This document shows, piece by piece, positions 1 to 7,414 of a stretch of DNA of 64,000 bases (the stretch's first letter is position 1; every line of letters starts with the position of its first letter). The stretch spans positions 1-64,000 of the forward strand of contig LNFB01000318.1 in assembly GCA_001464385.1 (NCBI GenBank). The letters are read 5' to 3'. The translations under genes and the position numbers were made by a program. Source of the stretch: Deltaproteobacteria bacterium Ga0077550. GTDB taxonomy: Bacteria > Myxococcota_A > Polyangia > Nannocystales > Nannocystaceae. Below the pieces are notes generated by a model. That model saw nothing but the letters and a program-made list of their open reading frames with translations, did not search any database and was not told the DNA's origin.

Positions 1-1
1 G

Positions 2-496
2 CGCGTACGCAGCACGCTCGACGATCTCGCCAAGGAGTACGGCGACGACCTGCGGATCGTGTTCAAGAACAACCCGCTGCCGATGCACATTCGGGCCGCC
101 GCGGCCGCGGCTGCAGCCGAGGCCGCCGGCAAGCAGGGGAAGTTCTGGGCGATGCACGATCGGCTGTTCGAGAACGCCCGGGAGCTCACCGACGAGAACT
201 TCGCCCGCTGGGCGGGCGAGCTGGGGCTCGAGGCCGCCCGATTCGAGCGTGACCGCAACGATCCCAAGACCATCGAGCGCATCTCGGCGCAGAGCCAGCA
301 ATGCACCTCGCTGGGCGCCCGCGGCACGCCTGCGTTCTTCATCAACGGCCGCTACCTGAGCGGCGCCCAGCCGATCGAGTCCTTCCGCACGCTCATCGAC
401 GAGGAGGCCAAGAAGGCCGACGCGATGCTGCGCAAGGGCGTGAAGCCGAAGAAGCTGTACGACGCGATCATCAAGGGTGGCAAGACGGCGCCGTAG
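2..496 (+). CDS. DsbA-like thioredoxin-fold protein, C-terminal part
   Basis: The frame is open from the left edge, so the N-terminus, including any CxxC active site, lies outside the window. What remains is the helical insertion and the second half of a DsbA/Thioredoxin_4 fold. It contains the NNPLPMH stretch typical after the first strand and the cis-proline segment GTPAFFINGR followed by LSGAQP. It closely resembles the second thioredoxin unit of the protein at 5838-7262, including the ending with a charged helix and a KLYDAI segment. It is probably a periplasmic disulfide oxidoreductase or isomerase; partner unknown. It ends 12 bases from the convergent lipoprotein gene that follows. Confidence 0.85.
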   Translation, partial: RVRSTLDDLAKEYGDDLRIVFKNNPLPMHIRAAAAAAAAEAAGKQGKFWAMHDRLFENARELTDENFARWAGELGLEAARFERDRNDPKTIERISAQSQQCTSLGARGTPAFFINGRYLSGAQPIESFRTLIDEEAKKADAMLRKGVKPKKLYDAIIKGGKTAP

Positions 497-508
497 TGTC
501 GCTGCGCA

Positions 509-1078
509 TCAGGGGCACGCTGTGGTCTCGACGCAGTCGTCCTCGAACCACTCGTAGGGATCCATGCACTCGGCGTGCTGCGCCGCGCCGCCGTCGTCGG
601 CGAGGCACGCCTCGAAGAACGCCGCGGGCCGCAGCGTGCAGACCTGCGGGTCGTTGTAGTACACGCCCGTGCCATCGGCGTTGTCGATCCCGTACTGCCG
701 CACCGCGGGCGCTCCGCCGCCCGGCGACGCGATGTCCAACCACTCGTCTTCGCCGTCCTTCAGGCCGTTGAAGTTGATGTTGAGCTGCGCCTCGTCACCC
801 GCGGCCAGCGCCGCCAGCATGCAGACCAGCGCGTCGCCGTACGCCACGTCCTCGCAGGTGTCCGGATCCCACGCCGAGCACTGCCAGCGGAAGCCTTCGC
901 ACGGCGCCGCGAGCCCGCATGCCGCGATGGGATCCATGGTCGCGCCCGTCGACCCCGTCTCGGTCGTGCCCACCGACTCCGTGGTGGACGACTCCGAACC
1001 GATCGAGTCGGTCCCACCCCCCGCATCGGCGGCGCATCCACAGACAAACGCGACGATCATCATCCACTTCGAGTCCAT
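509..1078 (-). CDS. Secreted Cys-containing lipoprotein, function unknown
   Basis: A 189-residue protein. I place the start at the ATG giving MDSKWMM, because a hydrophobic signal segment and a plausible lipobox (VCGC, Cys at about residue 15) follow at once. The open frame upstream of it is Arg-rich and does not look coding. After the Cys comes a Thr/Ser/Gly/Glu linker typical of myxobacterial surface lipoproteins. Then follows a compact domain with several Cys pairs (CGLAAPC, CSAWDPDTC, CMDPYEWFEDDC). No family was recognised. It lies 112 bases downstream of the VWA-like lipoprotein on the same strand and may be co-transcribed with it. Confidence 0.75.
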   Translation of the reverse strand: MDSKWMMIVAFVCGCAADAGGGTDSIGSESSTTESVGTTETGSTGATMDPIAACGLAAPCEGFRWQCSAWDPDTCEDVAYGDALVCMLAALAAGDEAQLNINFNGLKDGEDEWLDIASPGGGAPAVRQYGIDNADGTGVYYNDPQVCTLRPAAFFEACLADDGGAAQHAECMDPYEWFEDDCVETTACP

Positions 1079-1190
1079 CCGAACCGACCTCCCGTCCAAC
1101 CCACCGACCAACGCGCCCCAGGCGAACGCACGATCAGCATGCAACGTGGGAACCGCGTCCGCAACCGCGGCGCGCCCGCAGTCCCGTCGT

Positions 1191-2741
1191 TCACGGCAAT
1201 CCCGGGCAGTCGACCGTCCGATCCCGCGACGCCGTGCACGCGGCGACCAGATCCGCCCCCGCGGGGATCGGGCCCGGCCAGTGCACGTCGATCTCGAGGT
1301 TCCACCCCGCGTCGCTGCACTCCGCCGACCTCGCCGCGCCCGCGCGCGGCAGCCAGCACGCGGATGCACCCTCCGGCACGATCGCGGCGTCGAGCGAACC
1401 ATCGCACCGCGGTACCGCCTCGGTCACGAGCTCGTTGTCGACCGGCATCGTCAGGCTCACCGCGCAGTCGTGCTGCAGCCCGTCCGCTGCGTCGAGATCC
1501 GCCACGCACAGCGAAACGCACGACGGCTGGACCATCGAGCGGGCGCGCGCGGCGATGGCCCGCATCGCGGGCGCCCAGTCCTCGGCGCAGATCGACCACA
1601 GCGCGGCGTCGCCGTCGGACGCGACGGGATTCGCCTCGACGAACGCGCGCACGCGGACCGGCGGCAACCCGAACGATCCGTCCGCGGCGACGCAGCCGGG
1701 CCCGATCCCGTACTCGCGCTGGATCGCGGGATCCTCCGCGTCGGCGAACGGGATCGCGTCGCCGCGCTGCCAGCCCTCGGGCACGCCGACGATCCCGACG
1801 AACTCGACCGGTGCCGCGGCCGAGAGCACCGCCTCGGCGTGGGTGAGCACGCGCGCCATCCAGCCCGCCGGCTCGCCCGCGAAGTCCTTGTCCGCAGGCA
1901 CGCACGCGTCGTAGCCGTCCGCCGGTCCCTCGCAGGTGACGCCCGCGTTCCAGCAGATCGCCGGCATGGGCGCGTCCGCGTCGGGGTCGGTCCAGAACGT
2001 CTGGTTGCTGTCGGGATCGAAGACGAGATCGCCGTCGTCGTCCATCAGCGTGCAATCGGCGGCGTCGCTGACGAGGACGGCCACCATCGGTCGGTACGGG
2101 GTCGAGAGCTGCTCGATCGCGCGGATGCTCGCGCCGATCGGCGCCGGGAACCCGCAGCCCGCGATGCCCTGCGGCGTCGCGCAGGCGAGCGCCGCCGCGA
2201 CGTCGACCCCGCCGAGGTTGCTGCCGTGTCGATCCCACTCGATCCACGGGCCGTCGCCGTCCGGCCGCCCGTGGGGCACGGTCGCGATCGCCTCGAGCGC
2301 GCAGACGTCGGTGCACGCGGTGGCCGACGCGTCGTCCCCGTCGACGATCGAGAAGTCCTGGAGGTGCTCGCGGCAGCTCACGAGCAACAGCTCGGCCGGC
2401 CCGACCTCGGGGCACGGCGGCACCGGATCCTCCGCGGCCGTGAAAGCGACGCGCACGCCGACGTCCTCGGGCAGTGCACCGAGCGCCTCGACGAGCGCCG
2501 GCATCGCCCGGGCGAGCTTCGCCTGCGCCGGGCCCATGCGCGCCGATCGATCGATGACGAACAGAAGGTCGACGCCGCGCGCCGGCAAGATCGACACGCA
2601 CGCGATGCCCTCGTCGTAGTCGTCGGCTCCACACGGTCCACGGTCGCCGGTCGCGTCCGTGCCGGGGATCGCTGCGTCATCGCCGTGGCCGCACGCGATG
2701 GCGAGCGCGAAGACGACGACGTCGCAGCGGTGGCTTCGCAC
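1191..2741 (-). CDS. VWA-like secreted lipoprotein with a degenerate metal site
   Basis: A 516-residue protein starting with GTG. It has a short signal peptide with lipobox-like ALAIAC (Cys about 17). Residues 57-70 read GVDLLFVIDRSARM, the beta-1 strand and metal-site loop of a von Willebrand factor A domain. The usual DxSxS is D-R-S-A-R here, so the second Ser is an Arg. Further VWA-like strands follow (VRVAFTAA, MVAVLVSDAADC). Many Cys suggest an extracytoplasmic, disulfide-rich protein. Related myxobacterial proteins carry VWA domains on the cell surface, presumably for adhesion. Substrate and partner are unknown. The call rests on the strand/metal-loop motif and overall pattern. Confidence 0.75.
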   Translation of the reverse strand: MRSHRCDVVVFALAIACGHGDDAAIPGTDATGDRGPCGADDYDEGIACVSILPARGVDLLFVIDRSARMGPAQAKLARAMPALVEALGALPEDVGVRVAFTAAEDPVPPCPEVGPAELLLVSCREHLQDFSIVDGDDASATACTDVCALEAIATVPHGRPDGDGPWIEWDRHGSNLGGVDVAAALACATPQGIAGCGFPAPIGASIRAIEQLSTPYRPMVAVLVSDAADCTLMDDDGDLVFDPDSNQTFWTDPDADAPMPAICWNAGVTCEGPADGYDACVPADKDFAGEPAGWMARVLTHAEAVLSAAAPVEFVGIVGVPEGWQRGDAIPFADAEDPAIQREYGIGPGCVAADGSFGLPPVRVRAFVEANPVASDGDAALWSICAEDWAPAMRAIAARARSMVQPSCVSLCVADLDAADGLQHDCAVSLTMPVDNELVTEAVPRCDGSLDAAIVPEGASACWLPRAGAARSAECSDAGWNLEIDVHWPGPIPAGADLVAACTASRDRTVDCPGLP

Positions 2742-2809
2742 GGCGTCATCTCACCGCACGCGACGAGCGCGGTCCAGCGAAAGCCACCGCCAACCGAGTT
2801 GGCGCGTGA

Positions 2810-3964
2810 TCACGGGTCCCCACGCCCGAGCACACGCAGCCCCGCGAGGTGGTCGATCCCCACGAAGCGCACCGACAGGCCGCCGAAGCGTCGAACGTGC
2901 GCACGGCCGACGTCGTGGGCGACGACGAGGTTGTCGCCCTCGGGATAGAGCGCGCGGAAGGCCACGAGCGCCTTCGGGTCGAAGGCCTCCTCCGACCACT
3001 TCGCTTCGATCGCGATCGGGCGCTCGGGATCCCGGGCCACCACGAAGTCGAGCTCGTGGCGAGCCTTGTCGCGCCAGTAGTGGATCTCGCGCCCCTGCAG
3101 CACCGAGCGCAGCTCGTTCAGCACATAGTGCTCCCAGAGCAGACCGACGTCATCGTCTCGCAGCCGAAGCCACCCGCGGTGAAAGCACACGAAGCCTGTG
3201 TCGAAGCCGTACACCTTGGGCGCGCGCACGAGTTCCTGGCTGCGGCCGCTGTGAAAGGGTCGCAGCACCTCGACGATCAGGGTCTGCTCCATCGCAGCGA
3301 GGTAGGTCTGGACCGTGGGACGCGAGATGCCCGCGGGTGCGGCGAGCTGAGCGGCCTCGAAGATCCCGCCGCTCTGGCGAAACGTGAGCTCGAGCAGCTT
3401 CTGGAAGCTCGCGCGGCGCTCGAGCCGGAAGAGCTCCTGCAGGTCCTTCGCCCAGTAGCTGTCGAACCACTCCTCGAAGTCGGCCTCGGGGAAACGCGCC
3501 GCGAGGAACATCGGCGGCAATCCACCACGATGGAGTCGACGGCGGACGTCGGTGCTCTCGAAGGCCGCGAGGTCGCGATGATCCATCGGGGTCAGTCGCA
3601 CGGTCCGCTTGCGACCCGTCAGCGTGTCGCGGAACTTGTCGGAGGCCAACAGCGTGCTCGACCCGGTCGCGAGCACGCGCACCCCCGGGAAGTGATCGGC
3701 GGCGAGCTTGAGGAGCTCGGCGGGCGCGTCGAGGCGATGGACCTCGTCGAGCACGATGCGTCCGCGCCCGACCTCGCGCAGGAACGACTCGGGGTCCGCC
3801 ACCGCCCGCCGCACACTCGGCAGTTCGCAGTCGAGGACCTCGGCGTCCGGCAGCGCCCGCGCCAGGGTGGACTTGCCGGTGCGGCGCACGCCGGCGAGCC
3901 ACACGATCGGCCGTTCGCGCCAGGCCTCCTCGATCCGAGCGAGCCAGTGTGACCTCGGGAACAC
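2810..3964 (-). CDS. AAA ATPase of the AAA_14/DUF4143 family
   Basis: About 384 residues, the usual size of the family. The N-terminal AAA_14 domain shows a P-loop (AGVRRTGKST), a Walker B-like IVLDEVHRL and a sensor ATGSS. The C-terminal part fits DUF4143, with an ELDFVV strand and a nuclease-like IAIEAKW segment (PD-(D/E)xK-like E and K). Family members are orphan cytoplasmic ATPases of unclear function, often in accessory regions. I prefer the GTG at 3964 (protein begins VFPRSHW, like family N-termini). A TTG start at 3994 would add ten residues and run into the inverted repeat. No antitoxin or partner gene is adjacent, so it appears monocistronic. Confidence 0.85.
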   Translation of the reverse strand: MFPRSHWLARIEEAWRERPIVWLAGVRRTGKSTLARALPDAEVLDCELPSVRRAVADPESFLREVGRGRIVLDEVHRLDAPAELLKLAADHFPGVRVLATGSSTLLASDKFRDTLTGRKRTVRLTPMDHRDLAAFESTDVRRRLHRGGLPPMFLAARFPEADFEEWFDSYWAKDLQELFRLERRASFQKLLELTFRQSGGIFEAAQLAAPAGISRPTVQTYLAAMEQTLIVEVLRPFHSGRSQELVRAPKVYGFDTGFVCFHRGWLRLRDDDVGLLWEHYVLNELRSVLQGREIHYWRDKARHELDFVVARDPERPIAIEAKWSEEAFDPKALVAFRALYPEGDNLVVAHDVGRAHVRRFGGLSVRFVGIDHLAGLRVLGRGDP

Positions 3965-3990
3965 CTCACGGAGCGTCGCACGAGCGGCAA

Positions 3991-4043
3991 CCAAACGAAA
4001 ACAGATTTTCGTTTGGCGACGACAGACGAAAATCTGTTTTCCG
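3991..4043. promoter_or_regulatory. AT-rich nested inverted repeats upstream of the DUF4143 ATPase
   Basis: Positions 3991-4016 form a perfect 11-bp inverted repeat (CCAAACGAAAA / TTTTCGTTTGG) around a 4-base centre. Its core CGAAAA-N4-TTTTCG recurs, with one inserted base in the right arm, at 4027-4043. Between the two cores, 16 bases (3997-4012 and 4026-4041) are exact reverse complements separated by 13 bases. The core centres are 31 bp apart, about three helical turns. This suggests paired operator sites for a dimeric regulator at the ATPase promoter. Alternatively, the 16-bp stem could be a terminator for the universal stress gene ending at 4106, since TGTTTTCGTTT follows it leftward. 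The AT-richness contrasts sharply with the surroundings. Confidence 0.6.
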
Positions 4044-4105
4044 TTGGCGACTCCGGGCGCGGACGGCCGCGGCGTCCGCGACCTCCGCGCCGCGCGATGA
4101 CGCCG

Positions 4106-4627
4106 TCACTTCGCCGGGATCACCAGCACCGGGCACGTCGACTGCCGGATGATCCGATCCGCCGTGCTGCCCACGAAGAACCGCGCGACCCGGCTGCGGC
4201 CGCTCGCGGCCATCACGATCAGATCCGCGCCGACGCGGGCCGCCTCCTGCAGGACCGAGTCCGCGGGCTGACCGGGGCCGACCGCGTGCTCGACCTCGAG
4301 GCCGCTGCACACCGTCGACGTGACGTGCTGCAGCGCCGACAACGAGGTGCTGCGGGCCTTGCTCTCGATCTCCTCGATGATGCCGGCGGGCAGCGACACC
4401 GGGCCCGTGTACATCGCGGTCGAGTGCATCGGCGGGGTCACGTGCACGAGCACGAGCTTGCCGCCCGAGCCCCGCGCGATGGCGGCCGCGTGCGACAGGG
4501 CGCGCATGGACGCCGGCGAGAACTCGACGAAGTGCTCGCCCGCCTTCACCGCACGCCCCTGCTCGATCGCCTCGTCGTCGGCGGGCTCGAAGTCGATGGG
4601 CACGAGGATCGTCTGGAAGGTTTCCAT
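4106..4627 (-). CDS. Universal stress protein (UspA family)
   Basis: 173 residues. The start at METFQTILVP is chosen because TILVPIDF is the typical first strand of the Usp fold. The C-terminal nucleotide-binding segment is SGRSRVARFFVGSTADRI, followed by the last strand CPVLVIP. The first part of the usual G-2X-G-9X-G(S/T) ATP motif is altered (GRSR), so ATP binding is uncertain although the final GST is kept. These small cytoplasmic proteins form dimers and accumulate under stress or growth arrest. It is transcribed leftward; its 3' side runs into the AT-rich inverted-repeat block. Confidence 0.9.
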   Translation of the reverse strand: METFQTILVPIDFEPADDEAIEQGRAVKAGEHFVEFSPASMRALSHAAAIARGSGGKLVLVHVTPPMHSTAMYTGPVSLPAGIIEEIESKARSTSLSALQHVTSTVCSGLEVEHAVGPGQPADSVLQEAARVGADLIVMAASGRSRVARFFVGSTADRIIRQSTCPVLVIPAK

Positions 4628-4687
4628 GCGCGCCAAGCCTACCAGGCCCGGCGCGGCCACGGAACCAAGACCCCCCCGCCGGCGACC

Positions 4688-5668
4688 TCAGCTCACCTCG
4701 TCGCGGCCCATGCTCTGGTAGACGTCCTCGAGGTCGCTGCGGACCTTGGCCAGCGCGATGACCTCGACGTCGGCGAGCACGAGCTGCTTGAGCAGGTGGG
4801 CCGCACGCTCCTCGGTGCCGTGGATCCGGACCTTGAGCAGCCCGCGGTCGGCGGTCGCCGGATCGGGCAGGGGCTCGCCCTTGTGCAGCGGTTCGACGCG
4901 TTCGACGAGGCCCTCGTGCTGACGCAGGATCTCGATCGCGCGCTGCAGCCCGCGGGTGATGTGGACCTCGTGCAGGCGCCGCCCGACCTCGTACTTGGCG
5001 ATGACCTCCTCGACGTTGCCGTGGACCTCGAGCTTGCCCTTCTGGATGAGCGCAACCGTGTCCACGAAGCCGTCGAGCTCGCGCAGGATGTGCGAGCTGA
5101 CGACGATGCCGACGCCGCGCTCGGCGACGCTCCGCAGGATGTCGCGCAGCTGGCGACGCGCGAGCGGATCCAACCCGTCCGCGGGCTCGTCGAGCAGCAG
5201 CAGCTCGGGGTCGTGGATCATCGCGCGGGCGATCGCGAGGCGCTGACGCATGCCCTTGCTCATCTCGCCGATGAACGCCGAGGCCTTGCTCGACAGGTCG
5301 AACATCGACAGCAGCTCGTCGACGCGCTTGCGCGCGGTGGCGTCGTCCTGGCCGTAGCACTCGGCGAAGAACCGCAGGTAGCCCGCGGCGGTCATCGTCG
5401 GATACAGCGCGGTGCCGTCACCGAGGAAGCCGATGCGGCGCCGGATCTCGAACCGATCCTCCCACGCGTCCTTGCCGTCCCACGCGACGTTGCCCGCGTC
5501 GGGCCGCTGCAGCGTGGCGAGGATCCGCAGCGTCGTGCTCTTGCCCGCGCCGTTGGGGCCGATGAGCGCGAGGACCTCGCCGCGGCGGATGGTGAGGTTC
5601 AGCTCGGTGACGGCGTCGCGAACGCCGTCGTACGAGTGGCGGATCTGTCGGCATTCGACCTGTTGCAT
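4688..5668 (-). CDS. ABC transporter ATP-binding protein
   Basis: 326 residues, starting at MQQVECRQI. The nucleotide-binding domain fills roughly residues 1-235: Walker A GPNGAGKST (37-45), signature MSKGMRQR (about 136-143), Walker B LLLLDEP (156-162) and switch His in SSHIL (about 193). The Q-loop position reads FLGDGTALYP, lacking the usual Gln. A C-terminal extension of about 90 residues resembles the regulatory tails of drug/lipid-exporter ATPases (CcmA/NatA type). It would power export through a membrane permease, but none is next to it in the window. The gene stands alone between the stress protein and a divergent thioredoxin gene. Confidence 0.93.
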   Translation of the reverse strand: MQQVECRQIRHSYDGVRDAVTELNLTIRRGEVLALIGPNGAGKSTTLRILATLQRPDAGNVAWDGKDAWEDRFEIRRRIGFLGDGTALYPTMTAAGYLRFFAECYGQDDATARKRVDELLSMFDLSSKASAFIGEMSKGMRQRLAIARAMIHDPELLLLDEPADGLDPLARRQLRDILRSVAERGVGIVVSSHILRELDGFVDTVALIQKGKLEVHGNVEEVIAKYEVGRRLHEVHITRGLQRAIEILRQHEGLVERVEPLHKGEPLPDPATADRGLLKVRIHGTEERAAHLLKQLVLADVEVIALAKVRSDLEDVYQSMGRDEVS

Positions 5669-5837
5669 GGCGGCTTGGAACCGGAGGGGGCGACGGCAAG
5701 GGCGCCCGCGGCGTGGGGGTGGTGACGCACGGACCCCCCGGAAGGTTCCACGCGCGCGGGAGACGGGCACCCCTTCGGGGCGGGACGGGGCCGCCGTCGG
5801 CTAGCGGAGCGCCCCCGCCCAGCGTACAACGACCCCG

Positions 5838-7262
5838 ATGCCCGCGTCGTTCGCCCGAGGCCTCCATACCCCCGCGCTGGCGGCCCTGCTCTCGATCCCC
5901 GTGGGCGCGCCGCTCGGCTGCCACGGCCCCGGCCGCGCCGGCCTGCAGGCGCCCGACGCCGCCGCGCCCGAGGGCGCCCGCGGCGAGGATGCGGCCGGCC
6001 TGCCGCGCTTCGCCTCCGGCGGCGCCGAGGCCTCGACCGAGATCGAGCGTTACAAGGTCGAGCTCGGCGACGCGCCGGTCCGCGGCAACGCGAACGCCCC
6101 CGTGACGGTGGTGATGTTCAGCGACTTCGAGTGCCCGTACTGCCGCGAGGGCTACCTCAACCTCCGCGAGCTCGAGCGCCGCTACGAGGGCCGCGTCCGC
6201 ATCGCGTACAAGGCGTTCCCGCTCGACTTCCACTCCGGCGCGCTGCCGGCCGCGATCGCGGCCCGCACCGCCCAGGCCGCGGGGCGGTTCTGGGAATTCC
6301 ACGACCGCGTGTACGCGCAGCGCGAGGTCGATCTCGATCGCCTCTTCGACTACGCCGCCGACGCGGGCATCGATCCCAAGCTGCTCGCGCGCGACCTCGA
6401 CTCCCTCGACTTCGGGCCCGAGGTCCGTCGCGACATGCGACAGGCGCGGCGGCTCGGCGTGAGCAGCACGCCGACGTTCTTCATCAACGGCCGGCAGCTC
6501 TCGGGCGCCCAACCGGTGGACGAGATGTCCGCGGTCGTCGAGGAGGAGCTCGCGCTGGCCAAGGGCTGGGCGGCCGACGGCGTCGCCCCGGCAGACATCT
6601 ACGCCCACGCGATCAAGGACGGCTTCTCGGCGATCGAGTACAGCGGCCGCCGTCGCGGGCTCGATCCCGACTCCGTCACCGTGGTGCCGATCGGCAAGTC
6701 GCCCGTGCTCGGGCCCGCCGACGCGCCGGTCACCATCGTCGCGTTCAACGACTTCGAGTGCCCGTTCTGCGCCCGCGGCAACGCGGTCGTCTCGCGCCTG
6801 CGCGCCCGCTACGGCGACAAGATCCGGCTGGTCTACAAGAGCAACCCGCTGCCCTTCCACAGCCACGCCTTCATCGCCGCACGGGCGGCCATGTCGGCGG
6901 CGGCCCAGGGCAAGTTCTGGCCGTACCACGACGCCCTGTACGCCACCGGGGCGAAGTTCGACGAGGACAAGCTCATCGCGATCGCCAAGCAGGTCGGCCT
7001 CGACGTCAAGCGCTTCAAGGACGACATCCAGGGCGGGACGTTCGACGCCGCGATCGACGACGACCTCGCGCTGGGCGCGATGCTCGGGGTCTCGGGCACG
7101 CCGGCGTACTTCGTGAATGGTCGCCCCGTCGAGGGCGCCCTGCCCGATCTGCACTTCCGGCTGATCATCGAAGAGGAGCTCGAGCGGGCCGCCGCGGCGG
7201 TGGCCCGCGGCGTGGCCAAGGCCGAGGTCTACGACGCGCTCATGCGCACGCCTCTCGAGTGA
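5838..7262 (+). CDS. Tandem DsbA-like thioredoxin lipoprotein (two CxxC domains)
   Basis: 474 residues. A signal peptide ends in a lipobox-like APLGC (Cys about 29), so it is probably a periplasm-facing lipoprotein. Two complete DsbA/Thioredoxin_4 units follow. The first has CPYC (99-102) and cis-Pro segment STPTFFINGR; the second has CPFC (308-311) and GTPAYFVNGR. Each is embedded in the SDFECPYC / NDFECPFC context. Two active sites on one chain suggest relay or broad-specificity disulfide exchange in envelope assembly. The truncated gene at the left edge of the window is a close paralogue of the second unit. No DsbB-type partner is visible. Confidence 0.93.
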   Translation: MPASFARGLHTPALAALLSIPVGAPLGCHGPGRAGLQAPDAAAPEGARGEDAAGLPRFASGGAEASTEIERYKVELGDAPVRGNANAPVTVVMFSDFECPYCREGYLNLRELERRYEGRVRIAYKAFPLDFHSGALPAAIAARTAQAAGRFWEFHDRVYAQREVDLDRLFDYAADAGIDPKLLARDLDSLDFGPEVRRDMRQARRLGVSSTPTFFINGRQLSGAQPVDEMSAVVEEELALAKGWAADGVAPADIYAHAIKDGFSAIEYSGRRRGLDPDSVTVVPIGKSPVLGPADAPVTIVAFNDFECPFCARGNAVVSRLRARYGDKIRLVYKSNPLPFHSHAFIAARAAMSAAAQGKFWPYHDALYATGAKFDEDKLIAIAKQVGLDVKRFKDDIQGGTFDAAIDDDLALGAMLGVSGTPAYFVNGRPVEGALPDLHFRLIIEEELERAAAAVARGVAKAEVYDALMRTPLE

Positions 7263-7368
7263 GCGCGCCCCGATCGACGCGGGAGCGAGCGGGGAGCGAG
7301 ATCAGTGCGGGCGGTTACACCCGGGGCCGCACGCTCGCCCGCGGACGACCCGACGACGCCTCGGCTTT

Positions 7369-7398
7369 TTGACGGTCGCCCGGGCGCTGACGTACGCT
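7369..7398 (+). promoter_or_regulatory. Candidate sigma-70-type promoter
   Basis: TTGACG (7369-7374) and TACGCT (7393-7398) are 18 bp apart, directly upstream of the OmpA-family gene at 7415. The -35 box is near consensus; the -10 box keeps only T, A and the final T. Transcription would start about ten bases before the ATG. In this GC-rich background the T-run before the -35 stands out. No other signal was seen in the 152-base gap 7263-7414. Confidence 0.4.
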
Positions 7399-7414
7399 CG
7401 CGGTCGCTCGCACC

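Noticed and set aside
3991-4043. Ends of an insertion sequence.
   Set aside because: The inverted repeats are only 13 bases apart and flank no transposase; the block is far too short for a mobile element.
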